Counted from the first letter of the stretch, positions 32,960 through 43,276 are shown. The stretch is 64,000 nucleotides of DNA from Acanthosepion esculentum (GCA_964036315.1 OZ038496.1:18655685-18719684), one strand, 5' to 3'. A program made the numbers and translations. Notes: generated from the sequence alone by a model not told the origin.

Positions 32960-33280
32960 GTATGAGGAGTTATCATTAGTTACACTATTTACATTTAGAC
33001 TAATATCTTTGTTTGTTATTATCGCAATGTTTCGAACATTGTGCCCATTGGCCTTCTTCAGGTACCTGTTGATCAGGGAATTTCAAACTGAACCCTTTAT
33101 TTAATCTACAGGTGTAGATATTTTTTCTTCTTCTGTCCATGGCTAGTGATATCTCATCTAATTTTTATTTTTGTACAGCTCAGTTATTAATAAATGGATT
33201 GAATAAACAGTTCAGTTCAAAATTCCTTGAAGTTTACCCGGACCAACCAATGCCTAATGAAGGCCAAATGAAAGAAATGC
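32960..33280 (-). repeat. Dispersed repeat family E copy
   Basis: On the minus strand: cctgaagaaggccaatggg, gttcgaaacattgcgataat, aaatgtaaatagtgtaacta, atgataactcctcat. The 5' portion (minus) includes aaataaagggttcagtttga. The + strand frame at 33,139-33,324 inside it has no known domain. Confidence 0.65.
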
Positions 33281-33599
33281 TTATAAAATATTTCTTTGTT
33301 TTTTATAAAATGATGAAAAAATAATTACATTGATTTTTTTTTAAGTATCAATTATATATCTGGTGTTTTAATAAAAATAAATTAATTTTTAAGAATATGA
33401 TGATTTTTTTGATTTTTTTTTTTTTTTCTTCACATAAAATTAAATATCTTCAAAAAGTTAAATCATATCAATATTTTTCACCTGGTCTCATTTAAAAACA
33501 AATATCTGCAAATATGGATCTAACAATGGATTCTTAAATAGTTTCTGCTTTTATTAGATTTTTTTTTTTACAACTAAAAGTTATTTTCTCTCTGAATTT

Positions 33600-33930
33600 C
33601 TGGGATGAGGAGTTATCATTCTTTACACTATTTACTCTTGGAGTATTTATCATTGTTGTTGTCACAACATTTTGGCTCTTATATCATCTGGCCTTTATCA
33701 GGTGCTTGTCAATCAAGGTAACCTTTCAAACTGTGTGCTTTATTTAATTAACAGGTGTAGATTTTTTTTGTTCTGCTGTCTATGTTGAGGGATATCTCAT
33801 CTTGTTTTTATTTTTTATTTTTGTGCTCTTCAGTTATTAAGAAATTGATTAAATTAAGGTTTCAGTTTAAAACTCCCTGAAGGTTACTTGGATCAACAAA
33901 CACCTGAAGAAGGTCAGATCAGAAAAAGCC
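33600..33930 (-). repeat. Dispersed repeat family E copy
   Basis: Second copy close to the previous one, same orientation: minus strand cctgataaaggccaga, gagccaaaatgttgtgacaa, aatagtgtaaagaatgataa. The CTGAAGA motif is altered to CTGATAA and GAAA to AAAA, so it is more decayed. Confidence 0.6.
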
Positions 33931-33934
33931 TAAG

Positions 33935-34980
33935 GGCACAATAACAATATTTATTTTGATATAATACAAAAGCATGGCAGAAGGCCATAAGGAGGAGATA
34001 GGGGAAGGTTGATCTTCATTCTGTCTTATCTTAAACTTAGCTATCCACAATTTCTGACCCAAACATAGCACAGTATTCCTTACACCAAAACAACACATTC
34101 TTTACTCACCATTCTCACTACAGCCACCATAATACCTCAAAGTCTCTATGTAGTCCTAACTAGTTCCCATATGTACAATTTGTCTGGGTGTGAGAATAAA
34201 AATAACAGTGAAACCCCACACAATAACTGAGGGTGAGGACATTAGTCCAAATGTAAATAATAAGTGATATTGACAAAATTTATAGTAGCTATGATAATAA
34301 ATTGAAGAATTCATGTAGGTATTTTCCTAAGCAAAAACAATCTTCTCCTTTTGAGTCATATAACTTCAAAGATGTAGTAAACATCTTTGGCAAAGAGGAT
34401 TTAATGGCACCGGTTGCTGTTAAAGTGGATTTGAAGTAATCTGAAAAACAAATAAGAAAAAAGTCAGCCAAGTTCATCAAAGAAGCAGATTGCATGCACA
34501 AGTTGTCCTTTTAAGTAATTCAAATTAGACTAAAATAGAAATGAAGAAAAAAATTGAATATTCCGAGGTAGGGTTTCCTGAAGAAGCAGATTTCATGATT
34601 TGGTGTTTGAGGTAAATTGTTCTTAATTCTGTTTGGGAAATTAAAATTAAAATTAAAAACACCACTTGTGCTGTTTATAATTTCATTTTAAAAAAAAAAA
34701 GAAAAGAAATGAACCTCCAATCATTTCCAGCAACAGTCTTTGATCTTATCAGACAAGAAATTATTTTAACACTCAAGTTATGGTCATAATAATTTTATGC
34801 AATTTTTTAAATATAGCATTAGAATATCAGCCATTTCGGCTTCATTTTGTATGTTATATTTTGTTCGTCATCTTAACAGCATATCAACACTTATTCAATT
34901 ATTTAGTACTGAATATGTTTTAAAGAATAAACAGTTATAATGATTTCATAGAAAGGTAAACACAGGTGTAGTTTAAATGT
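33935..34980. other. Unassigned spacer
   Basis: No recognised element or gene. Confidence 0.45.
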
Positions 34981-34984
34981 AAGT

Positions 34985-35140
34985 CAAAAAGGTAGATGAG
35001 TTATCTACTGTCTTCTTGATTCCTTGTATTTTATTGTTCTTGCTCTTTTATTATGTTGTTATTTTTCTTATTCTTTCACACTCAGTAAACTCTTGTGTCT
35101 TACTGGCTTTATTACTTTACTTGGTGTGAAATGATTAAAA
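34985..35140 (+). pseudogene. LINE family A, last 150 bp
   Basis: tatctactgtcttcttgattc, tcttattctttcacactcag and ttactggctttattact...ggtgtgaaatgattaaa match the terminal part of the other LINE A copies. Extreme 5' truncation is typical of LINEs. Confidence 0.75.
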
Positions 35141-35734
35141 AAAAAGGTTGTTCATGCCAGAAGTAGAAAGTTAGTCTGATTAACACCTAAGTCAAAAAGT
35201 TATGCAGATGTCCAATTAACATCGTCATCATCATCAGTCCCATGACCAGGTGTGGCCATAAGGTTGCCGAGTATGACCTGTTCCTTCCACATAGCCATGT
35301 TTAAAACTGGAGAGGTAGAGGTATTCATTCATGCATAGCTTGTCTTGAGTAATTAAAGCTGACAGAACCCTTCCTTTTCTGGGGTAAACTACAGCCAAAG
35401 GCCTTCAGCATGTGGCTGTTGATTCTATTAGGGAAGCCCTTCACTCATTGGCTATTGACTTCAGTCTAAGAAATCCTTGACTCATTGATGTCATGTCATC
35501 ATCACATTGGCTGCATATGAATCCCAGTCTACACTATTGTGCCAGATAGGTGTTAATCCTCTAAGGTTTGATTTACACAAGAGAAGAAAAAGATAGACAT
35601 GTATCTGGTTTCTTCTTCTATATTGTGCCCCTTCAAGACGTTGGTGATCATGTCTTTTTATAATTTCCTGGCTTTGTAGCTCTTAATAAATTTTGTCTTT
35701 TTGTAATATTTCCTAAACCTTGTTCCACAATCAA

Positions 35735-35910
35735 TTTACTCAAGTTGCTTTCCTCTATCCCTCTTAGCTTTAATCTGTTCTGTGAGTAGCAAATTTTCCA
35801 AGGCCTCTTTTCTCATGACATGCCCTACAAATTTCAACTATCACTCCCTAATGTTAACCGTAAGTTTACCTTTTTGTTTTCATTTTCTCTTAAAATTGTT
35901 ATTTCTCTAT
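35735..35910 (-). pseudogene. LINE family B fragment
   Basis: Minus strand translates to a RMRKEALENLLLT-like block with gaaatttgtagggcatgtca (KFVGHVMRKE) and gacagattaaagctaagagg. Short and out of frame in places. Confidence 0.6.
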
Positions 35911-35924
35911 ATTTCTGAGATGAC

Positions 35925-36060
35925 ATATTGTAATTATTTACACTATTTACATTGTTCAGACTGTTGTCCTCAACTTTGTTTCCATATTAATGTCTTTTTT
36001 TTTTCGTCCACCAGAGTAGATTGTTCTAGTTCCACATGCCATGCCTCTTCTTGATGTCTC
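35925..36060 (-). repeat. Dispersed repeat family E, internally deleted
   Basis: On the + strand atttacactatttacattgt, cagactgttgtcctca and tctttgtttcca lead directly to ccaccagagtagattgttct and ttccacatgccatgc. The CTGAAGA/GAAA portion is missing. Confidence 0.6.
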
Positions 36061-36269
36061 AGTACCAGTATGAAATTTGTTTGGTCATAAAAAATATTAC
36101 GTCATCTGTGATGGTATCAGATTTTTTATCACACCCAGACACTTGTCTCGACTGTCAATTAGTTGTCCTATGGCCATTGTCTGTAATGGACATTACTCCA
36201 AGGAAGCATACGAAAATTGTAAATTTGTAACACTGCATAAGCACACTGGCAAGCCTTATCAGTGAAAAA

Positions 36270-36450
36270 ATCAAAGTACTATAGATTGACCCGGAAACTC
36301 TCCTGATTTAAATCCAATCTAGAATCTGTGGTCAATCTGTAAGGAACGACTTTGTGGAATGGACATATGAAGTACTAACATGTGCGCTACATCATGTTTC
36401 ATTGGAAAAATATGAGAAAAAGTAAATAATAATGGAATTATTTGTTTTGT
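36270..36450 (+). pseudogene. Tc1-like transposase C-terminal scrap
   Basis: The frame PGNSPDLNPI, then a stop, then NLWSICKERLCGMDI is the Tc1/mariner signature around the third catalytic residue. The Glu codon expected after NPI is a TAG stop. No terminal repeats could be placed. Confidence 0.6.
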
Positions 36451-36839
36451 TTCAATTAAATTGCACAAGGGTGTAGTGTTTTATTACTCCTTTACACCTT
36501 TGGTATTTTTAAAGTGGGTGAAATTTTTGTTAATTTTTTTTTTTTTTTGAGTGAGAAGCACACTTTATGTTTGACAGTGAGTTGATATTTAGATTATTTG
36601 TTCAGTCAACATTTTATTGCTTTTGTTGTTGGCATTTACACAACAATCAAATTGATGAAGCATCAATATGTTATATATGAACAGATTCCAAGACAAGAAC
36701 CATCTGGAGTTCAATTTTATATTGTTTAAAGTCACTAAACAAGGCCACTGGGCATTCAAATTTAAATGAAGAGATTGAAAGGCAAAGACAGTTTTAGAGT
36801 CATAACTGTAAGGAGTGTATCAAATAGCATCATATCACA

Positions 36840-37095
36840 AGTCCGATAGCCTATTAGGATCATAGGGGCACTACATGGCACTGAGTTTGATTTTTGAATT
36901 AAGACTTGTCTTTCTCCTAGACTGGTTGTCACAAAAGGCTATAGAATACAGTCTGGCTCCTACTTAACCCATCACTGGGAGATGGATTCATTGGTTTCCC
37001 AAGGGAAAGTAGACAATGAACTTGACTAGGATTTGAACTCAGATCACTGATTTCTCCTTCCAAGTCACTGATTGCCACATTGCCTGCATATCCAT
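36840..37095 (-). repeat. tRNA-derived SINE D, diverged copy
   Basis: Minus strand: tggcaatcagtgacttgg resembles the A-box end, gagttcaaatcct the B box, then ccttgggaaaccaatgaatc, gtgatgggttaagtagga and ccttttgtgacaaccagtc. About as long as the other D copies but more diverged. Confidence 0.6.
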
Positions 37096-37099
37096 ACAC

Positions 37100-38480
37100 A
37101 CACAAATCTGAATAAAATTGAAATCTCCTGAAATGGGATCCAAATAATATAGTTTTGGGGAAAAAACTTTTTAAAGATTTTTCACAAGACATCTGTTTAT
37201 GTCCATGGCTTTGACCTGATCAGCATGTTATTTGCTTTGCAAATTTGTTTAATCTCCAGGAACACATTTTGAGGGTCAGAATCTTTTGGTAGCTGGTAAA
37301 ACTCAGACAAAGGATGAAATCAATGACCATTGATCAGACAAACATTGGTATTTTTTGTGTTATTGGAATTTGAAATTAATATTTTGAAAAAGAAATATCT
37401 GAATTAAAAATAAAATTAAAGGTTAAACATAAAATTTATTTTGAGAAATTCAGATTTAATTTAAAAAAAAAAAAGGTATAAATTCTTAAAAAGGACAACA
37501 AATGAATAGAATTTTTTTGTTCAACATTTTTTCCTTGAATTTGGAATCATAATTGTTTTAAAAATTTGCTCATATATTTGTTTCATTTCATTAATATTCA
37601 TGTTAAGGGTTGAGGAAATAAATTTAAAAAAATTACATGGATGAATTAAAAAATGTGTTTGTTCATGTTTTGAATCGGAATCACTAATTTTGGATTTTTC
37701 AACTTAAAAATGAGAATTGGTGTGCTGAATACAAGATTCTATTTTGCAACATTGTCGCTTATAAACTGTCCACTGAAAATGGATTGGTGCCAATGTTTTT
37801 GTCAAACGTAGGAAGGTTCAACCTCCATTGCCATACAATTAGTATGTATCTCTCACACCCAGAATTTTGATCTCTTCTTAGTCAGACAGAGAATTTTTCA
37901 GCATAAATTCCTCATATTATGTCTGCCACTTTTCACTCGACATAATAAAACAGGAGACTTTCCAGCTTTGACAGAATTCAAAAGCATTTGCACAGCCTTG
38001 TGGGTGAATTGTTTCCTATCCTTCAAGCCCTTTCCCACAGATGAAATGTTACTAGCCTCTTGCTGCGCTACAGCTATTTTCATGGCAGATGTTCTGGTAA
38101 ACTACATACCTTGATTTCACCAGTGCAGACCTTCACAGCTAGTAAACACACTGCCGCATACTCATCCTGATTCCATTCGTATACTGTTGATAACAAGTAA
38201 ATTCCACGCAGACAGCTTCTTGTCGTGATGTGGAATGTCTCCTGAGAGGATACTTTCCTGATCACTAAAATCTTAACCTTTTCAAATCTAAGGTCATTCG
38301 TTATCTATCCTATGTATACCCAATATGCAACCATACTGTCTACCTATACACACAGTTACAGCATCCCCATTTGGTAATGCTTCACATTGTGGCACTGGGT
38401 CCTTGTATTGGGGGGACAATAATAAAAACAAAAAGGTTCTATTTTGGAAACAATTCTTATGCGTGTGTGTTGGTGTATTA
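37100..38480. other. Unassigned spacer
   Basis: No gene, terminal repeat or tandem repeat recognised. Confidence 0.45.
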
Positions 38481-38484
38481 TACA

Positions 38485-38495
38485 CATGTGCGCAT

Positions 38496-38567
<72 letters not shown>

Positions 38568-38654
38568 TTTAATACTATAAACATCATAAATATATTCATA
38601 CATACATATACAGATATATATATATGTAGAGAGAGTTTAATACTACAAACATCA

Positions 38655-38687
<33 letters not shown>

Positions 38688-38715
38688 TTTAATACTACAC
38701 ATATCGTAAAAATAC

Positions 38716-38752
<37 letters not shown>

Positions 38753-38755
38753 GTT
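38485..38755. repeat. Compound (CA)n(TA)n(GA)n array with repeated 30-bp tag
   Basis: Three successive units each end in GAGAGA and then gtttaatacta(t/c)a(a)acatc, near 38,552, 38,630 and 38,685, separated by TA runs. This is a tandem repeat whose variable part is the microsatellite itself. Confidence 0.85.
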
Positions 38756-38834
38756 CACTTGTGTCTCCTGAGTGTCACAGAGAATATCGACTCTGTTTTA
38801 AAATATTGTTTTGCTCTGTTATCTCACATTCTTC

Positions 38835-38835
<1 letters not shown>

Positions 38836-38880
<45 letters not shown>
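38836..38880. repeat. (TA)n microsatellite
   Basis: About 42 bp of alternating TA. Confidence 0.95.
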
Positions 38881-38884
<4 letters not shown>

Positions 38885-38920
38885 AAGAGGTTATAATGGT
38901 TCCAATGAGAGAAAAGTGTG

Positions 38921-38986
38921 TATATTAAAAAGAAGAGAGGTACCGCAAACTGAAACGTTTGCGGTACCTCTCTTCTTTTTAATATA
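38921..38986. repeat. Perfect 30-bp inverted repeat with 6-nt loop
   Basis: Arms 38,921-38,950 and 38,957-38,986 are perfect reverse complements (tatattaaaaagaagagagg taccgcaaac), with loop tgaaac. It sits between TA tracts inside the ribozyme-rich cluster. Perfect arms imply recent formation or maintenance. Confidence 0.9.
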
Positions 38987-39003
38987 TATATATATATATA
39001 TAT
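38980..39003. repeat. (TA)n microsatellite
   Basis: About 22 bp of alternating TA joined to the right arm of the perfect hairpin. Confidence 0.9.
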
Positions 39004-39080
39004 TTGAAAATATTTTTATAGGTACAAAATTTTATTATAACGATAAAGGTATTCAGCTTAATATTACTAGACATATTAAA

Positions 39081-39130
39081 ACGCGTGAAGCAACCGGTTT
39101 CGCTCCCGCTCATCAGGCTTGCAACGGGAG
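39081..39130 (-). ncRNA. Hammerhead ribozyme, type I (left arm)
   Basis: Minus-strand core identical to the right-arm copy: aagc, CTGATGA, gc-ggga-gc, GAAA, ccggt, T, gctt. Stem I 4 bp, stem II 2 bp, stem III with no loop (acc/ggt), so action as a dimer would be required. Confidence 0.7.
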
Positions 39131-39206
39131 ATTTTAATTTAAAAAACAGAAAATGTACACTAAAAAAAAAATATATTGTGTAGGGGGAAAAAAAAAAAAA
39201 AAATTT

Positions 39207-39256
39207 CTCCCGTTGCAAGCCTGATGAGCGGGAGCGAAACCGGTTGCTTCACGCGT
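39207..39256 (+). ncRNA. Hammerhead ribozyme, type I (right arm)
   Basis: CTGATGA at 39,221-39,227, stem II gc/gc with loop ggga (39,228-39,235), GAAA at 39,236-39,239, stem III acc/ggt without a loop, and triplet GTT ending at 39,245, the predicted cleavage point. Stem I pairs gctt (39,246-39,249) with aagc (39,217-39,220), possibly extended by gcg/cgt past a CAC bulge. The core letters are complete; the weak point is the 2-bp stem II and a competing ctcccg/cgggag pairing. Confidence 0.7.
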
Positions 39257-39296
39257 TTTAATATGTCTAGTAATATTAAGCTGAATACCTTTATTG

Positions 39297-39299
<3 letters not shown>

Positions 39300-39341
<42 letters not shown>
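39300..39341. repeat. (TA)n microsatellite
   Basis: About 40 bp of alternating TA immediately outside the right ribozyme arm. Confidence 0.95.
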
Positions 39342-39344
<3 letters not shown>

Positions 39345-39474
39345 AATTTCCCAGAATATTTCGTTGTTTGCTGAGTGTAAAGCAAGTTACTATTATCCAG
39401 AAAAAGGCTTACAAGAGAAGCACCTCTTTTTAAATTTTGGATTTAATGTAACTATAACAACAAAACATTTTGAT

Positions 39475-39525
39475 TTCATTGCTTGCCTTGATAAAGTCAG
39501 AAGACAAAACGTGTTGGCAAAAAAC
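39475..39525 (+). ncRNA. Degenerate hammerhead-like motif
   Basis: gccttgataaagtcagaaga followed by caaaacgtgttggc. Stem II gtc/gac with loop agaa is intact, stem III is ac/gt, the triplet GTT is followed by ggc which pairs with gcc (stem I). The core reads TTGATAA for CTGATGA and AAAA for GAAA: three transitions, C to T or G to A. A clear relic, not expected to cleave. Confidence 0.5.
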
Positions 39526-39557
39526 TAAGATTTTTTTCCAGTTGTCATTTTTACACC

Positions 39558-39577
39558 ATATATATATATATATACAC

Positions 39578-39630
<53 letters not shown>

Positions 39631-39632
39631 AA
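39558..39632. repeat. (TA)n microsatellite, interrupted
   Basis: TA runs broken by ACACATATAC and TATGTA, then AGAGAG. Confidence 0.95.
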
Positions 39633-39639
39633 ATAAAGA

Positions 39640-40100
39640 GAGAGAAAGCATTAAGTACATCAATGTCCATAACACAATGATGAAAAAGCATCTTTCTTAA
39701 ACAATAAAATTCTTTTAACATAATCTCTTTCCTTAGCAGTGCTCTTCATTCAGTGATAGCCATAGATTGTATATTTAAATATACAAATATTTGCATCTAC
39801 ATCTCTGAGGATGACTAGGATTAAAGTATGATATTTTAGATAAGAGACGGCACTCGGTCCTGGGGATTCCACCCCTGCAACAGCACCTTCCTCAGTGCAC
39901 TAAGAGAGATGCGTTTAGAATATTATCAATGCCAGTGTAACAGTTGTCTCAGAGACTGGAAATTCTTGTATTCATGGTTCGTACATATGCATCTGGGCTC
40001 CCCACATAAAAATAACCCTGTTATGTTCTAACTTAGTGGGAAGTTCAGGTAAATAAAATCCCATTTTCCAAAATATCAGAATTTTTTTTTACAAGAAACA
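39640..40100. other. Unassigned spacer
   Basis: No recognised element. Confidence 0.45.
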
Positions 40101-40104
40101 GAAA

Positions 40105-40430
40105 AATATTGTGCAAAACAAAGAAAAGAGTATTGAACTGTTATGTAATATCAGTCCTTCCATATGTCAGTGAATGCTGGACAATCTCCCAAGAGAAAGA
40201 GAGACTGGAAGCAACAGAAATGACGTTCCACAGGAGGATGCTCAGAATACCATGGACCAAACATGTGTGCAGCGAGAGAGTTGAAATTTCTAGGGCACAT
40301 CATGAGAGAAGAAGGCTTGGAAAATTTAATACTCAGGGGATGGTTTGAAGGCAAGAGGAATAAAGTAAAGCCGTGTATAACCTACCTAATGAGTAAATGT
40401 ATGGCAGAACAAGATTTAGGAGAGATAACA
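40105..40430 (+). pseudogene. LINE family B, 3' coding fragment
   Basis: KTKKRVLNCYVISVLPYVSE then CWTISQEKERLEATEMTFHR then RRMLRIPWTKHV in one frame; a short deletion then brings in KFLGHIMREEGLENLILRGW-like sequence in another. YVSECW stands for the family's YGSECW. A second copy starts right after. Confidence 0.85.
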
Positions 40431-40434
40431 AAAA

Positions 40435-40790
40435 GTTAAAATCACACATTAAGGAGAGACTTGAAGCAACAGAAACGTTGTTCTACAGAAGGATGATGAG
40501 AATACCATGTAAAAGGACACTTATACATAACATCAGGGAGAGATCACTGAAATTTCAACGGCGCATCATGAGGAAAGACAACTTGGAAAATTTGATACTA
40601 ACAAGACAGCTAGAATGTAGGAGGGCCAAAGGAAATCAATGCAAGCTGAAGTGAATGGATGGAAGAGTAGGGTTTGGCTGAGATGGCAAAACGACAAAAG
40701 TTAAGAGCTATAAAGGACAGGAAATGGGGAGCCATGATTGCCAACATTCAGAAGAGGCACAACAGAAGAAGCTCTTAGTCTAGCTATGAA
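40435..40790 (+). pseudogene. LINE family B, 3' coding fragment (adjacent copy)
   Basis: SHIKERLEATETLFYRRMMR then SLKFQRRIMRKDNLENLILT, then WMEE... and the C-terminal MAKRQKLRAIKDRKWGAMIANI-type ending, with phase changes. It directly follows the previous copy in the same orientation, as if by tandem duplication or template jump. Confidence 0.8.
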
Positions 40791-40799
40791 GCTTTCAGC

Positions 40800-41440
40800 A
40801 GCACCCTCCCTTATTATAATCAGGACCAGTGCAAGAGTTGATAAAATAGCACTGCCCAGGTCCCCCAATCAGGCTTGCCTTCTCGGTCGGGGTTTCAGGG
40901 TAGTACATACATCCTCTTATTAAAATGCATGTGAATTGTGAATCAACATAATAAAATGAGATGCATTACTTTAGAGCAACACTAAGTTTCTTGACATAAG
41001 TGATATAAAATTCAATCTACAAATAAAAACACTAAAATCAAAATACGGATCAAATTTCTATTTCCCTGATCCATCATAATGGCCAATGTGGATTGTGTGG
41101 GCAGAGACAGATTGTCTGAAAAAAAGTAGGCAAATGGAAGCCTTTTTGTCTTCTATTGTCTTCAGGGTTTTACTTTTATTTCTTTTTACTCAAAGAGAAC
41201 TTTCCAATGCTAAGTGGCATCCTCGTTTTCAGAGTAATGTTTGCCTATACTTCTTTATTTGCTTAATCCGTGCATGCTATCCTCTTTATAAAATAACAAA
41301 CCTCTTATCCATCCTACTTTGGGAAATCTTTGCCAAACATTATTTTTCAAATCAGTGTGTCATTAACAACAGATTCTTAATTTTTAAATACATTACAAGC
41401 AAAACATTTTCTGTTTGTTATCATTTGAATGAACAAGATT
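40800..41440. other. Unassigned spacer
   Basis: A 154-codon frame (41,086-41,550) exists but is low-complexity and AT-rich with no domain; its C-terminal part lies in the following CTAT-rich tract. I do not regard it as a gene. Confidence 0.45.
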
Positions 41441-41780
41441 ATATCTTTCTCTCAATTTATATAAATCAACCTCATTCTCTTCAAATATATCTATCACAGC
41501 CTTTTTGTATCAATCTATCATTCTATTCATATCAACCTATCTATCAATGATTCTATTCATATCTATCTATCTATTCATTCTTCTGTCTCCCTTTTTGAAC
41601 CTAGTGTAAAATGACACCAATATCTGTCTTTTTCACTCTAGTGTAAAACTGAACCTATGTCTACTTATCTATTAATTCATTCTGATTATTATCATATGAG
41701 ATATTAAATAACCCAACTTGATAATGATCTCAGTATTCATCTCATTCTTTCTGTCCGTTCATATCTATCTTACTCTATTC

Positions 41781-41785
<5 letters not shown>
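41440..41785. repeat. CTAT-rich degenerate repeat
   Basis: Repeated tctatctatcta and attcatatcaacctatctat segments, plus two copies of cta-gtgtaaaa(c/t)tga. Similar in style to the GATA tract at 51 kb on the opposite strand. Confidence 0.7.
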
Positions 41786-41871
<86 letters not shown>

Positions 41872-41876
41872 CACAC
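41786..41876. repeat. (CT)n(AT)n compound microsatellite
   Basis: About 30 bp of CT followed by about 50 bp of AT and an ACACACAC end. The same CT-then-AT order is seen at 48.5 kb. Confidence 0.95.
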
Positions 41877-41940
41877 ACAGAGTGTTTGATGGATAAATTG
41901 TCTAAATTACACGAAAATGAAAATAACACTGACATGCCTT
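41876..41940 (+). mobile_element. Solo mariner terminal repeat
   Basis: gtgtttgatggataaattgt, then aaaatgaaaataacactgac matches the end of the DD37D mariner family at 17.4-18.3 and 23.9 kb. No transposase or partner end was found nearby. Confidence 0.75.
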
Positions 41941-41944
41941 CTTC

Positions 41945-42530
41945 ACCATCTATATACGCTTCAAGGTGAAGAAGCACTAAGAAATTACACAACAGTACAA
42001 AATAATATATTTGACGAATAATATATATGACGAATATCCAATAAAACGACATATTTAGTGAGTCTCCTTTTTTAATTTCACAATTTTCTTTTTCCTTTTT
42101 TTTTTTTGTCTGAGTTGCTTAGGCCAAGCTGACATCAAAAGGCTTAGAAAAAATTGATTATAGCTGATTGTAAATGTGTTGTTTATAAAAAATCATGTAG
42201 ATAGAAAGACAGACAGACTGACAGGGAGGTTTTGGTAGATATATGATTTTTTTTATTAATAAGTGACTTTAGATTTTCACCAGGACATGGGTTGCTTAAT
42301 TTTTGCACCAGAATTTGTACTCAAGTTGCTTAAATTTTTCTGTTTGCATCTAATAAATAAAAAAGAAAGGCTTTTCAATGATATTATACTATTATATTAG
42401 TACTTTGATATGATATTAGTACAGTGATATTATACTATGATATTATTCTAAGAGAATTTGTAAAATTCTTGAAAAATGTAATTACTAAAGCTTTTGGTTT
42501 AATTTTGTATTTTGTCTTTTTTCCATTTTA
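41945..42530. other. Unassigned AT-rich spacer
   Basis: Nothing recognised. Confidence 0.45.
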
Positions 42531-42534
42531 TTTT

Positions 42535-42800
42535 AGATTTTGTTGTTTAAGTCACATTGATATCAGTGTTAGAGTTGTGATTTATATACTTACATCATTT
42601 TAAATGTTATTTTTAGTAGATACTTGTATTTGAGTAGGAACTCTGTTTATTTATTTTTGTCTACTGGCCTGAATGTTTCAGAAATCTAATTAAAGAAAAA
42701 TCTATGCTTTCTGGCAGGAATTGAACTTGCATTACTCAGGGTAGAGGGAGCAACCATTTAGCCTGGTATACCTTACCAACTTGGCCACAAAGAGCCATCA
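42535..42800 (-). repeat. tRNA-derived SINE (class II tRNA-like head), copy 1
   Basis: Minus strand A box tggccaagttgg (42,776-42,787) matches the Pol III consensus fully, and B box agttcaattcc (42,717-42,727) likewise. They are 48 nt apart, which fits a tRNA with a long variable arm (Leu or Ser type). The body follows: tttctttaatta, aacattcaggccagtag, aataaacagagttcctactc, acaagtatctacta. Confidence 0.8.
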
Positions 42801-42934
42801 GTTAGGTGAGGCAAAATTTTGTGCTTTCAAGTAAAATTTCTCCTGTCATAGATCTCTCAAAGTTTTTCATATCTGCACAGTTTTGTATCCAAACGTAAAC
42901 AAAGAGAATTTTAGAATGGACTTTTTATTAACCA

Positions 42935-43115
42935 ACAGATGAGGAATGCAGGTTCAATTCCAACTACAGAGCAACAATTTTTCTTTAATAAAATTTATCA
43001 AACATTCAGGCCAGTATATGAACATAAATATACTGTTTAATAAATAAACATACAATCTACTCAAATATGAGTATCCACTAGAACAATGTTTAAAGTGATA
43101 AAAATCTGTCAGATT
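42935..43115 (+). repeat. tRNA-derived SINE, copy 2 (inverted)
   Basis: Opposite orientation to copy 1, about 130 bp away, head to head: gcaggttcaattcca (B box), tttctttaataaaatt, aacattcaggccagtatatg, ctactcaaatatgagtatcc. The A-box half is missing. Confidence 0.75.
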
Positions 43116-43136
43116 AATAAAAAATCCATTCTAAAA

Positions 43137-43140
<4 letters not shown>

Positions 43141-43180
<40 letters not shown>
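43141..43180. repeat. (TA)n microsatellite
   Basis: About 38 bp of alternating TA. Confidence 0.95.
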
Positions 43181-43276
43181 TATATAATATTAATTAAAAT
43201 AGACAGGTGCTAAATAATTATGCCAGGATAAAAAATTGCTCAATGTTTGAAAAAAAAAGGATTGATTAAATAATTG

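Larger units (their letters stand above)
39035..39305. mobile_element. Inverted repeat carrying two hammerhead ribozymes
   Basis: Arms of about 98 bp (39,035-39,133 and 39,202-39,305) are near-perfect reverse complements around a 68-bp A-rich spacer. Each arm has one type I hammerhead, transcribed outward from the spacer: minus strand for the left arm, plus strand for the right. Beyond the ribozyme each arm continues tttaatatgtctagtaatat to ccttta. It resembles two Penelope-type or retrozyme termini joined head to head; no coding sequence is present. Confidence 0.8.

Noticed and set aside
41086..41550. 154-codon plus-strand frame
   Set aside because: AT-rich, low-complexity second half within a CTAT repeat; no domain or coding signature.
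42700..42800. Functional tRNA gene
   Set aside because: A and B boxes are good, but acceptor and anticodon stems do not pair convincingly, and the unit continues into a repeat body with a second inverted copy.
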